DNA of 64,000 bases, from contig NZ_KQ033919.1 in NCBI RefSeq assembly GCF_000969825.1, positions 2,221,088 to 2,285,087 of the forward strand. Reading direction: 5' to 3'. Under the pieces are notes generated by a model. That model did not search any database. It was given only the letters and a program-made list of their open reading frames with translations, and had not been told where the DNA came from. Both the position numbers and the translations under genes were made by a program. Position 1 is the first letter of the stretch, and each line of letters begins with the position of its first letter. The stretch comes from Parabacteroides gordonii MS-1 = DSM 23371. GTDB lineage: Bacteria; Bacteroidota; Bacteroidia; Bacteroidales; Tannerellaceae. Of this stretch, positions 23,714 to 32,750 are shown piece after piece.

Positions 23714-26317
23714 ATGAAAGTGAGACTCTTATTTTTATTCCTATGCCTGACATGGAACGGCTGGGCGGACACATTCGTCCCTTACAATCCCGACTCCCTG
23801 AAAAAAGGAGATTGGATAACCCTCGAAGCTGTCCATTATTATCCCTATGTCGCCCCGGGGATTAAAGAAGAAATTCCCTGGAGGGCGGAAAACATACGTC
23901 GGATCACTATACAGGCAACAGTGGCAGACAGAACGGACAAATCCATTTCTATCGACTATGCGCTAGGGTACTTGTATGATTGCCGTAATGACAAAGAGAA
24001 GCCCGGCTTTTATTATTTCGACAGCCGTTATCAGCAGGATTTCGCTTTCGATAATAATACGTCAAACAGACAAATTATGCGCGTTACGTACGACCGGAAA
24101 AGCCGGAAACCACTTGCATCCGATAAAAAGGACTCATTCTATTCCTATTCGAAAACATATGTTCCTTTCGGAGTAAGACAAGAGGGATTACCTGCTTATT
24201 CGGAAACATCTGTACGGGATTCGTTAAACCTGGAGGAGCTAATCACCCCGGTAGCCAATGATTTCCTCATCGGCTGGAAAGAAGACGGGATTATCCAAAC
24301 AACACCGGGTACACGAGTTATCGATGCCTCATTCGCTCTTCCTCCGAATACGGAATTTACCTGCTGTGATTTCGATATCGACACATCCGGAGATTCAACT
24401 ATTCATAAAAAAATATTTATACCTTACCCGACAGAATACAAAGTCGGAAAACGAGTGACTTTACTGCTCACTCCGGGAGATTCCATTGTCCAGGATAAAG
24501 AAGTTTATGCCAATACACATACCTTCCATTACGAAGGACGAGGGAATGAACAAAATAACCTTCAATACAACTTCATGCGTTTCTCTTACTACAATTCTGA
24601 ATTTTACAGTACTTCTCCCGCTGATCAGAAAAAAGCATTTCAGTCCCGTGATTCTCTTTTTCAAACAGCCTTTGAGAAAGATTTTAAGAAGATGGACCCC
24701 TATTGGCGAAGAGTATTTGAACTCTCGGAAGAGTATTTTAAAGGTGGTGAAATCCTACGGCGTTGCCTGTTTACCGAGAACAAAGAAGTTTGGCGCGAAA
24801 GCGGCTTACCCGACTGGCAGGCTCCCTACTTTACATCTGTTAATCCACTCATCGATTATGCATATAGCCTAAGAAAACAGGATGCAGCAAATTATAATTA
24901 TTTTCTGTATGTCTATGCTATCTATAAAAAACAGGAACTCAAGTCGGACAATCTACGTCTGAACAAGCAGAAAGAATTAACCCCACAGGAAGACTATCTA
25001 TTAACTAAACAAATCCTTTCCGGTTATCCAAAATATCAAGTAAATAAAGTTAATCTAAAGGCTTTAATGGGTGAAAAAATGCTATCCGAATTAGAAGCGG
25101 ATTATAAGGATTTTATCAGCTCCTGCCCGGATACCAGCCTGACAAACGATCTAAAAAACACATACAGCAAGCTGTTACCTTTTGAAGCTGGAAAGAATAT
25201 TAAAGAAACCGGTTTGATTATAACCGACAGCCTGCACCTAGCGAAAGGGAACAACCGGAAATACATTCTGTTACAACTATTGACATGGGATGGTCTTCCC
25301 GCCAATAATCTCCAAAACGCATTCGACTTGAAACAGCGTATTGAAGCGGAAGGACTAACTTCCACCATACAGCTTGAACTATACTCAAAGTTTTCCTCTC
25401 ATAATGCTAAGAAGGTTAAGCCATACAAAGCTATACCCAACCAGCAAGTACAAGATTTAAAGTCTAAAGGTATCTACCCACTCACCATTCTGATGCGTGA
25501 AGACGGAACTATTCTCTACCGGAGACTCTGGGATTTTGACATAGACACAATCATCGATTTAGTAAAAAAAGACCTGAACAGAGAGGATAAATCCTTCAAC
25601 GATTTCATAAAAGGATTCAAAGAAGGTATTCTAGGTGCGCTTTTGATCTCGGCAATCATTGGTATCATATACTATTTCCGGAACAAAAACAAACAGAAAC
25701 AGGAACGTAACCGCCGCCGTATCCGCGAACTCGAACTCCGTGCGATCCGTTCCCAGATGAACCCGCATTTCATCTTTAATGCATTAAGCTCGATACAGAA
25801 CCTGATCAATCGATCGGCTAACCAGGAAGCAAACAAATACCTGATCGATTTCTCACGTTTGCTCAGGAAAGTACTGGCAACATCCGAAAAGAAACTGGTT
25901 CCTCTCTCGGATGAGATCGAACAGTTGCAGCTCTATTTAAAGCTCGAACAACTTCGTTTCCCCTTCTCTTACTCGCTGACAGTAGACGAGAACATCGAGC
26001 CGGATACGATCGAGATTCCGGGAATGCTGATACAACCTTTCGTTGAAAACGCCGTTAAGCACGGAATCGCTCCGCGCGGTACGGGAGAAATCACAATTCG
26101 ATTATCTTTGCAAAACCAGTTGTTGATAATCGACATTACGGATGATGGCCCGGGATTGAGGACAGAGGCGAACGGTGGTTTCGGTATCCGTGCCGTCACC
26201 AACGAATTCGAGATATTAAAGACTTTGTACAATACGGAAATCGGCGTCACGATCGAAAACAGGCAGGAGAAAGAAGCCGTTTCCGGTTGCCATGTCCGGT
26301 TATCCATCCCTTTATAA
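23714..26317 (+). CDS. LytS/YehU-type sensor histidine kinase with large periplasmic domain
   Basis: 867 residues. Signal peptide to about residue 18, then a roughly 610-residue periplasmic part with no recognised domain (Tyr- and Asp-rich, near its end IYPLTILMREDGTILYRRL, thioredoxin-fold-like in tone). One TM at about 635-655, a basic linker and a His_kinase domain with H685 in MNPHFIFNALSSIQN, followed by HATPase_c motifs (PFVENAVKHGIAPRG, DDGPGL). It pairs with the LytTR regulator 9 bp downstream. The signal is unknown; such kinases in Bacteroidetes often sense envelope or nutrient state. Confidence 0.88.
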   Translation: MKVRLLFLFLCLTWNGWADTFVPYNPDSLKKGDWITLEAVHYYPYVAPGIKEEIPWRAENIRRITIQATVADRTDKSISIDYALGYLYDCRNDKEKPGFYYFDSRYQQDFAFDNNTSNRQIMRVTYDRKSRKPLASDKKDSFYSYSKTYVPFGVRQEGLPAYSETSVRDSLNLEELITPVANDFLIGWKEDGIIQTTPGTRVIDASFALPPNTEFTCCDFDIDTSGDSTIHKKIFIPYPTEYKVGKRVTLLLTPGDSIVQDKEVYANTHTFHYEGRGNEQNNLQYNFMRFSYYNSEFYSTSPADQKKAFQSRDSLFQTAFEKDFKKMDPYWRRVFELSEEYFKGGEILRRCLFTENKEVWRESGLPDWQAPYFTSVNPLIDYAYSLRKQDAANYNYFLYVYAIYKKQELKSDNLRLNKQKELTPQEDYLLTKQILSGYPKYQVNKVNLKALMGEKMLSELEADYKDFISSCPDTSLTNDLKNTYSKLLPFEAGKNIKETGLIITDSLHLAKGNNRKYILLQLLTWDGLPANNLQNAFDLKQRIEAEGLTSTIQLELYSKFSSHNAKKVKPYKAIPNQQVQDLKSKGIYPLTILMREDGTILYRRLWDFDIDTIIDLVKKDLNREDKSFNDFIKGFKEGILGALLISAIIGIIYYFRNKNKQKQERNRRRIRELELRAIRSQMNPHFIFNALSSIQNLINRSANQEANKYLIDFSRLLRKVLATSEKKLVPLSDEIEQLQLYLKLEQLRFPFSYSLTVDENIEPDTIEIPGMLIQPFVENAVKHGIAPRGTGEITIRLSLQNQLLIIDITDDGPGLRTEANGGFGIRAVTNEFEILKTLYNTEIGVTIENRQEKEAVSGCHVRLSIPL

Positions 26318-26326
26318 CAACGAAAT

Positions 26327-27082
26327 ATGGAAACAAAGATAACCGCAGCGATTGTAGATGACGAGCAGGGAAACCGGGAGAACCTGCTCCGCATGCTCGG
26401 AACCTACTGTCCGCAAATCAAAATATCGGTCATTTGCAGCTCTGTCACGGAAGCCTGCACCGTGCTACCCGAAGTTAAACCGGATATCCTTTTTCTGGAT
26501 ATCCGGCTGGGCGACGATACCGGTTTTTCCCTGCTGGAAAGCCTTCCGGATATTCCTTTTGAGGTGATCTTTGTAACCGCCTACGACAGCTATGCGATCC
26601 AGGCGATCCGCTTCAGCGCACTCGATTATTTGTTGAAGCCGATCGACCCGGAAGAGCTGGCACATGCCGTAGAGAAAGCCGTCCAAGTCGTCCTGCGAAA
26701 ACAGGAGAACAAACGGATGCAAAACCTCCTGCAAAACACACGGGTATTGGATAAACAAAAGAAAATAGCATTGTCCGTAGCCGACAAAATAGAGTTTGTG
26801 GAGATCGGTTCGATTATCCGCTGCGAATCGGAAAGCAACTATACCACCTTCTATTTAAAAACAGGGGAGAAACTGGTTGTCTCCAAAACCTTAAAAGAAT
26901 TCGACGAACTGCTAACGCCCCATAACTTTCTGCGCGTACACCAATCCCACCTGATCAACCTTGATGAAATCAAATGCTTCATCAAGAGCGACGGGGGATA
27001 TATCCGTATGAAAGACGGCTCGTCTATCCCTATCTCACGGCAACGGCGGAACTATGTGATGGATGTACTAAAAGAATTATAA
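26327..27082 (+). CDS. LytTR-family response regulator
   Basis: 251 residues: receiver domain with D11, D12 and phosphoacceptor D58 (DILFLDIRLGDD), Thr in FVTAYDSYA and Lys in LLKPID. The C-terminal LytTR DNA-binding domain spans about 145-248 (SESNYTTFYLKTGEKLVVSK; FLRVHQSHLINL; ISRQRR). It forms a two-gene operon with the kinase. Target genes cannot be told from this window. Confidence 0.92.
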   Translation: METKITAAIVDDEQGNRENLLRMLGTYCPQIKISVICSSVTEACTVLPEVKPDILFLDIRLGDDTGFSLLESLPDIPFEVIFVTAYDSYAIQAIRFSALDYLLKPIDPEELAHAVEKAVQVVLRKQENKRMQNLLQNTRVLDKQKKIALSVADKIEFVEIGSIIRCESESNYTTFYLKTGEKLVVSKTLKEFDELLTPHNFLRVHQSHLINLDEIKCFIKSDGGYIRMKDGSSIPISRQRRNYVMDVLKEL

Positions 27083-27148
27083 TTCTATAACGAAACTAAG
27101 CATAAGCAAAATATCCTTCGGGATGGTGAGTAAAAGGCGGAGTATGAC

Positions 27149-27156
27149 TATCTTTG
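27149..27156 (+). promoter_or_regulatory. -7 element upstream of mnmG
   Basis: TATCTTTG, matching TAnnTTTG, 26 bp before the preferred mnmG start at 27183. This shows that an in-frame ATG at 27123 is upstream of the transcript and is not the start. Confidence 0.55.
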
Positions 27157-27182
27157 CAAAAGAAACAAAGATAATTACGACA

Positions 27183-29060
27183 ATGACTTTCAATTACGAT
27201 GTGATCGTGGTAGGTGCTGGTCATGCGGGCTGTGAAGCCGCTTCAGCTGCCGCCAACCTGGGTTCGAAAACGCTTCTTATCACTATGGACATGAACAAGA
27301 TTGCACAGATGAGTTGCAATCCGGCCGTTGGCGGTATCGCTAAAGGACAGATCGTCCGTGAGATCGATGCGTTGGGAGGTTATATGGGAATTGTTACAGA
27401 CCGCACGGCCATCCAGTTCCGTATGCTGAACCGGAGCAAAGGCCCAGCCATGTGGAGCCCGCGTGCACAAAGCGACCGTGCCCGCTTCATCGACTGCTGG
27501 CGGGGGATCGTGGAAAACCTTCCGAACCTGTATATCTGGCAAGACACCGTTCAGGGATTATTACTCGACGGAAACACGGTCTGCGGTGTAAAGACCAGCA
27601 TGAACGTGGAATTCCGAGCCAAAAGCGTTGTATTAACCAACGGGACATTCCTGAACGGATTAATGCATATCGGACGCACACAAATACGCGGCGGACGTAT
27701 CTCCGAACCCGCTGCAACCGGACTTACCGAACAGCTGATATCCGCAGGCATCAGATCCGAACGTATGAAGACAGGAACCCCTGTCCGTATCGACGGCCGC
27801 AGCATCCATTTCGATGAAATGGGGGAACAACCGGGAGAGAACGACTTCCATAAATTCTCTTATCTCGATTTCCAGCCGCGTCCTTTAAAACAGCTTAGCT
27901 GCTGGACTACATTCACCAATGAAGCTTGTCATGAAATCCTGCGCGAAGGCCTCCCCGACTCTCCCTTGTACAACGGACAAATCCAGAGTATCGGCCCGCG
28001 CTATTGCCCGAGTATCGAAACAAAAATCGTGACCTTTGCAGATAAAACGCAGCACCAACTGTTTCTGGAGCCGGAAGGCGAAACGACACAGGAATATTAC
28101 CTGAACGGCTTCTCCTCCTCTCTCCCATTAGATATCCAGTTGCGTGCCCTGCAAGCCATCCCGGCCTTCAGGGACATTCAGATCTACCGTCCGGGATATG
28201 CGATCGAATACGACTTCTTCGACCCTACCCAACTACATCACAACCTGGAAACGAAACAGATCAAGAACCTGTTCTTTGCAGGACAGATCAATGGTACCAC
28301 CGGCTATGAAGAGGCAGGCGGACAAGGACTGATTGCAGGTATCAACGCACATATCAATTGCCACGGCGGTGAACCGTTTGTATTGGGCCGCGACGAAGCC
28401 TATATCGGTGTACTGATCGACGACCTCGTAACCAAAGGAGTGGACGAGCCCTACCGTATGTTTACCTCCCGTGCAGAATACCGTATCCTGCTCCGCCAAG
28501 ACGACGCAGATATGCGTCTGACAGAAAAGGCATACAAAATAGGTTTGGCAAAACAAGACCGTTACGACCTGCTAAAAGAGAAAAAAGAGCACAGAGACGC
28601 CATTATTGCTTTTGCAGAAAACTACTCTGTGAAGCCGCAATACATCAACGACGGATTAGAAGCACTGGGTACTACCCCACTCGCTCACGGCTGTAAACTG
28701 ATCGACCTGATCCTTCGCCCGCAGCTCACGATGGAAAGTATTGCCACCCTCGTTCCAGCACTCCGCGCAGAGCTGGACAAGGTTCCTGCTTCACGCAAAG
28801 AAGAGATTATCGAAGCGGCAGAAATCCTGATCAAGTACAGCGGGTACATCCGGCGCGAACAGATCATCGCAGACAAGATAAACCGCCTGGAGAATATCCA
28901 TATCAAAGGTAAATTCGACTACAATTCAATCCAGTCCTTATCCACGGAAGCACGTCAAAAGCTGACGAAGATAGACCCTGATACGATTGCCCAGGCAAGC
29001 CGTATCCCGGGTATCTCCCCAAGCGATATCAACATCCTGCTGGTACTGCTCGGAAGATAA
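27183..29060 (+). CDS. mnmG: tRNA uridine-5-carboxymethylaminomethyl synthase MnmG (GidA)
   Basis: FAD enzyme that with MnmE builds cmnm5U34 in the wobble position of several tRNAs. 625 residues from MTFNYDVIVVGAGHAGCEAA, the standard length. The FAD dinucleotide-binding motif GAGHAGCEAA is at the N-terminus. Other signatures are CNPAVGGIAKGQ, the redox-Cys region around LKQLSCWTT and RYCPSIE, GYEEAGGQGL, EPYRMFTSRAEYR and the C-terminal IPGISPSDINILLVLLGR. A parS-like site lies 10 bp after the stop, and uvrC follows in the same direction. Confidence 0.96.
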   Translation: MTFNYDVIVVGAGHAGCEAASAAANLGSKTLLITMDMNKIAQMSCNPAVGGIAKGQIVREIDALGGYMGIVTDRTAIQFRMLNRSKGPAMWSPRAQSDRARFIDCWRGIVENLPNLYIWQDTVQGLLLDGNTVCGVKTSMNVEFRAKSVVLTNGTFLNGLMHIGRTQIRGGRISEPAATGLTEQLISAGIRSERMKTGTPVRIDGRSIHFDEMGEQPGENDFHKFSYLDFQPRPLKQLSCWTTFTNEACHEILREGLPDSPLYNGQIQSIGPRYCPSIETKIVTFADKTQHQLFLEPEGETTQEYYLNGFSSSLPLDIQLRALQAIPAFRDIQIYRPGYAIEYDFFDPTQLHHNLETKQIKNLFFAGQINGTTGYEEAGGQGLIAGINAHINCHGGEPFVLGRDEAYIGVLIDDLVTKGVDEPYRMFTSRAEYRILLRQDDADMRLTEKAYKIGLAKQDRYDLLKEKKEHRDAIIAFAENYSVKPQYINDGLEALGTTPLAHGCKLIDLILRPQLTMESIATLVPALRAELDKVPASRKEEIIEAAEILIKYSGYIRREQIIADKINRLENIHIKGKFDYNSIQSLSTEARQKLTKIDPDTIAQASRIPGISPSDINILLVLLGR

Positions 29061-29069
29061 AACGCGAAT

Positions 29070-29085
29070 TGTTCCACGTGAAACA
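29070..29085. other. parS-like centromere site
   Basis: TGTTCCACGTGAAACA differs at one base from the widely conserved ParB-binding site TGTTTCACGTGAAACA, and variants of this kind are known functional parS sites. It lies in the mnmG-uvrC gap. Chance occurrence of a 15-of-16 match is low. ParB would bind here and load condensin near the origin, implying the window is in the origin-proximal part of the chromosome. Confidence 0.75.
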
Positions 29086-29143
29086 TTTACTTTAGGTAAA
29101 AGAAGGTAAAACACTGGGAATAGGCCAGAAACAATTAAACAAG

Positions 29144-30952
29144 ATGAGTTCAGAAACCGATAAACATATAAAAATGATCCTTTCGATCCTGCCGGACAAG
29201 CCTGGGTGCTACCAGTACTTCGATGACAAGGGTACGATCATTTATGTAGGCAAGGCTAAGAACCTGAAGCGCCGTGTATCCTCCTATTTCAACAAGGAGC
29301 ACGACAGCAACAAGACGCGTGTATTGGTGAAGCAAATACGCGACATCAAATACATTGTAGTCGACACAGAAGAGGATGCGTTATTGCTCGAGAACAATTT
29401 GATCAAACAGTATCGCCCACGATATAACGTGATGCTGAAAGACGACAAAACGTACCCGTCTATTGTCGTAAAGAACGAATACTTTCCACGCATATTTCAG
29501 ACCCGGAATATCGTGCGGGACGGTTCGCAGTACTACGGGCCCTACCCTTCCGTGTACACAGCCAAGGTGATGCTGCAAATGCTGAAAGAGCTCTATCCGT
29601 TGCGCACCTGCAAACTGCCGCTTACACCGGAATCGATTGCCGAAGGGAAATACAGCGTTTGCCTGGAGTATCACATAAAACGTTGCAAAGGCCCCTGTGT
29701 AGGATTGCAATCCCTGGATGAATACCGACAGAATATCTCCGAAATAAAAGAGATCCTACGCGGAAATATTTCCCAGATCAGCAAACATCTGTATGAAGAG
29801 ATGCAGGTATTGGCAGGAGAATTGAAGTTCGAAGAAGCACAAAAAATAAAGGAGAAGTATGAGGTAATAGAGAACTACCGCTCGAAATCGACGGTCGTTA
29901 CTCCCATGCTGCATAATATAGATGTCTTTTCGATTGCCGAGAACGAGCGTTCCGCCTATATCAATTTCATGCATATCGGTAACGGGGCCATTGTACAAGC
30001 TTATACGTTCGAGTATAAAAAACGGTTGGACGAAACAAAAGAGGAACTGCTTAGCCTGGGCATTATAGAAATGCGCGAACGTTTTAAAAGTACGGCACGG
30101 GAGATCATCGTACCTTTCGATCCGGATATGGAACTGGCAAACGTCAGCTTCACGGTACCCCAGCGCGGCGACAAAAAGAAGCTGCTAGAGCTGTCTGAAA
30201 TGAATGTAAAACAATTCAAAGTAGACCGTCTCAAACAAGCAGAGAAATTAAATCCGGAACAACGCAGCACACGTATATTAAAAGAAATACAAGACGCCTT
30301 GCACCTTCCCAAATTGCCGATGCATATCGAATGTTTCGACAACTCGAACATACAGGGTAGCGATGCCGTTGCTGCCTGCGTTGTGTTCAAAATGGCGAAA
30401 CCATCGAAGAAGGACTACCGCAAATACATCATAAAAACAGTGGTCGGCCCCGATGATTACGCATCGATGAAAGAAGTGGTACGCCGCCGTTACCAGCGGG
30501 CCATCAACGAAGGTTCTCCCCTGCCCGACCTGATCCTTACCGACGGTGGAAAGGGACAAATGGAAGTAGTACGCGAAGTCATACAAGACGAACTCCATTT
30601 GGATATACCTATAGCCGGGTTGGCGAAGGACGGGAAACACCGCACATCCGAATTGCTTTTCGGCTTCCCCCCGATTACGGTCGGCATGCAGATACAAAGC
30701 CAGATGTTCCGTTTCTTTACACAGATACAGGACGAGGTACACCGCTTTGCCATCACCTTCCATAAGGATAAGCGCAGCAAGAGCCAGACACGTTCCGAAC
30801 TGGATAATATCAAAGGGATCGGAGAAAAGACAAAAGTATTGCTTCTGCGCCACTATAAGAGTGTGAAAAGGATACGCGAGGCCAGCTTCGAGGAATTGAA
30901 GGAATTAATCGGAGAAGCCAAAACAAATACATTAATAAATGGTTTAAAGTAA
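29144..30952 (+). CDS. uvrC: Excinuclease ABC subunit C
   Basis: Nucleotide excision repair endonuclease making both incisions. 602 residues. GIY-YIG domain at the N-terminus (PGCYQYFDDKGTIIYVGKAKNLKRRV), UVR/UvrB-binding motif around LAGELKFEEAQKIKEKYEVI (about 205-240), RNase H-like C-terminal nuclease (ECFDNSNIQGSDAVAACVVF, DLILTDGGKGQ, HRFAITFHKDKRSK) and terminal helix-hairpin-helix (GIGEKTKVLLLRHYKSVKRI). It starts a run of closely spaced genes (uvrC-dtd-mazG-deoC). Confidence 0.96.
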   Translation: MSSETDKHIKMILSILPDKPGCYQYFDDKGTIIYVGKAKNLKRRVSSYFNKEHDSNKTRVLVKQIRDIKYIVVDTEEDALLLENNLIKQYRPRYNVMLKDDKTYPSIVVKNEYFPRIFQTRNIVRDGSQYYGPYPSVYTAKVMLQMLKELYPLRTCKLPLTPESIAEGKYSVCLEYHIKRCKGPCVGLQSLDEYRQNISEIKEILRGNISQISKHLYEEMQVLAGELKFEEAQKIKEKYEVIENYRSKSTVVTPMLHNIDVFSIAENERSAYINFMHIGNGAIVQAYTFEYKKRLDETKEELLSLGIIEMRERFKSTAREIIVPFDPDMELANVSFTVPQRGDKKKLLELSEMNVKQFKVDRLKQAEKLNPEQRSTRILKEIQDALHLPKLPMHIECFDNSNIQGSDAVAACVVFKMAKPSKKDYRKYIIKTVVGPDDYASMKEVVRRRYQRAINEGSPLPDLILTDGGKGQMEVVREVIQDELHLDIPIAGLAKDGKHRTSELLFGFPPITVGMQIQSQMFRFFTQIQDEVHRFAITFHKDKRSKSQTRSELDNIKGIGEKTKVLLLRHYKSVKRIREASFEELKELIGEAKTNTLINGLK

Positions 30953-30960
30953 ACATACAA

Positions 30961-31413
30961 ATGAGGACAGTTATACAGCGTGTACAGCATTGCTCCGTCA
31001 CGATCGACGGAGAAGTCAAATCCAAGATAGGAAACGGGATGCTGGTTCTGGTAGGTATCGAAGACCGCGATACGCAGGAAGATATCGAGTGGCTATGTAA
31101 GAAGATCACCAACCTGCGCATTTTCGACGATGAAAACGGGGTTATGAACCGTTCTGTGATCGAATCGGGGGGCGAGATAATGGTGGTTAGCCAGTTCACT
31201 CTCCATGCGTCTACAAAAAAGGGAAACCGCCCTTCCTACATCCATGCATCCAAACCGGATATCGCCATCCCGATGTACGAAGCCTTTTGTGAAGAGATGG
31301 GGCTTCAGCTGGGCAAGGAAGTGGCCACCGGGACATTCGGTGCCGATATGAAAATAGAGTTATTAAACGATGGGCCGGTCACTATCCTGATCGACTCGCA
31401 AAACAAAGAATAA
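30961..31413 (+). CDS. dtd: D-aminoacyl-tRNA deacylase
   Basis: Hydrolyses D-amino acids (and Gly) mischarged on tRNA. 150 residues, full length. The catalytic blocks are present: VSQFTLHASTKKGNRPSY (SQFTL motif) and NDGPVTILID (the GP cross-subunit motif), plus GTFGADM. It starts 8 bp after uvrC and ends 1 bp before mazG. Confidence 0.95.
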   Translation: MRTVIQRVQHCSVTIDGEVKSKIGNGMLVLVGIEDRDTQEDIEWLCKKITNLRIFDDENGVMNRSVIESGGEIMVVSQFTLHASTKKGNRPSYIHASKPDIAIPMYEAFCEEMGLQLGKEVATGTFGADMKIELLNDGPVTILIDSQNKE

Positions 31414-31414
31414 G

Positions 31415-31747
31415 ATGGCGGATATTACCTTGCAGGAAGCCCAGGAGAAAGTAGACCACTGGATCAAAACATACGGTGTGCGCTACTTCAACGAGCTTAC
31501 CAATATGACGATCCTGACCGAGGAAGTAGGCGAATTGGCCCGTATCATGGCCCGCACTTACGGCGAACAGTCTTTCAAAGAAAGTGACAAACACCGCGAT
31601 TTAGGCGATGAAATGGCAGATGTACTATGGGTACTGCTTTGCCTTGCCAACCAAACCGGCGTAGACCTGACAGCAGCATTCGAAAAGAATCTACAGAAGA
31701 AAACCGACCGGGATAAAGAACGACATATAAACAATAAAAAATTATAA
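31415..31747 (+). CDS. MazG-like nucleotide pyrophosphohydrolase
   Basis: Small all-alpha NTP pyrophosphatase, 110 residues. The metal-binding signature EExxE...ExxD is seen as TEEVGELARIMARTY and GDEMADVLWVLL. It probably cleans non-canonical or excess dNTPs, in keeping with the neighbouring repair and deoxynucleoside genes. It starts 1 bp after dtd and ends 3 bp before deoC. Confidence 0.9.
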   Translation: MADITLQEAQEKVDHWIKTYGVRYFNELTNMTILTEEVGELARIMARTYGEQSFKESDKHRDLGDEMADVLWVLLCLANQTGVDLTAAFEKNLQKKTDRDKERHINNKKL

Positions 31748-31750
31748 CCT

Positions 31751-32680
31751 ATGGCACACGAACACAATTGCAGCTGCGGACACGACCATGATCACGATCA
31801 TGAACACGACGGGCAGATGGATAAATATCACGAAGCATTCAGCAAATTCGATCCCGCCGGGACAGAGGAAATAGTAGGCAAACACGTCAACTCGATCCTC
31901 GAAAACCATGAAAAGGAGAACTTCACTCCCGAGGTTTTGAAACAGATACACGGTTGTATCGACCTGACATCGCTGACCAGTATCGATACGAAAGAAAGCA
32001 TCTGGAAACTGGCGGACAAAGTGAACGATTTCGAAGGTACGCGCCCCGACGTTCCCAACGTAGCGGCGATCTGCACCTACCCTATTTTTGTTGAAACAGT
32101 GAAGCAGGCATTGACAGCCCAGAACGTAAAGATCGCTTCAGTGGCCGCAGGTTTTCCTTCATCACAAACCTTCATGGAGATAAAGATAGCGGAAACAGCG
32201 ATGGCCGTCATGTCGGGTGCAGATGAGATCGATGTCGTTATGAACCTCGGCTATTTCCTGGAAGAGAACTACGAAGAGCTCACCGAAGATATCCAGGAGA
32301 TCAAAGAAAGCTGCCGCGAAGCCAAGCTGAAAGTGATTCTGGAAACCGGAGCTTTGGTTACTCCGGAGAATATCCGTAAGGCCGCGATCCTGGCTCTCTA
32401 TTCCGGTGCAGATTTCATTAAAACATCTACGGGCAAGGGTTATCCCGGTGCCACCCCGGAAGCTGTTTATACGATGTGTAAAGTACTCAAAAAGTACCAT
32501 TCCATCACAGGCAATAAGGCCGGCATCAAGATTTCAGGTGGCGTGCGTACAGCAGAAGATGCGGTGAAGTACTATACCATCGTGAAAGAGGTTCTGGGAA
32601 ATGACTGGCTGAACAACGAACTATTCCGTATCGGAGCCAGCAGCCTGGTGGAAGATATCGAGCATAGACTGGGGAAATAA
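31751..32680 (+). CDS. deoC: Deoxyribose-phosphate aldolase with His-rich N-terminal tail
   Basis: Class I aldolase converting 2-deoxyribose-5-phosphate to acetaldehyde and glyceraldehyde-3-phosphate in deoxynucleoside breakdown. 309 residues. The barrel core is typical: DEIDVVMNLG, KLKVILETGAL with the active-site acid/base, and Schiff-base Lys in DFIKTSTGKGYPGATPEAV. Unusual is the first 22-residue stretch (H3, H5, C7, C9, H11, H13, H15, H17, H19 alternating with D/E), a likely Zn/Ni/Cu-binding tail. Met23 (31817) would give the tail-less enzyme. Last gene of the operon, followed by a bidirectional terminator. Confidence 0.93.
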   Translation: MAHEHNCSCGHDHDHDHEHDGQMDKYHEAFSKFDPAGTEEIVGKHVNSILENHEKENFTPEVLKQIHGCIDLTSLTSIDTKESIWKLADKVNDFEGTRPDVPNVAAICTYPIFVETVKQALTAQNVKIASVAAGFPSSQTFMEIKIAETAMAVMSGADEIDVVMNLGYFLEENYEELTEDIQEIKESCREAKLKVILETGALVTPENIRKAAILALYSGADFIKTSTGKGYPGATPEAVYTMCKVLKKYHSITGNKAGIKISGGVRTAEDAVKYYTIVKEVLGNDWLNNELFRIGASSLVEDIEHRLGK

Positions 32681-32698
32681 AGTTGCCAGTTGAGAATA

Positions 32699-32736
32699 AA
32701 AAAAGGTTCAATCCATCGATGGGTTGAACCTTTTTT
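32699..32736. terminator. Bidirectional terminator between deoC and polyprenyl synthetase
   Basis: Stem AAAAAAGGTTCAA / TTGAACCTTTTTT (13 bp, plus two or three further pairs) around ATCGAT. The A-run and T-run on opposite sides let it serve both convergent operons. Confidence 0.9.
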
Positions 32737-32750
32737 ATTGGAATATTTAC

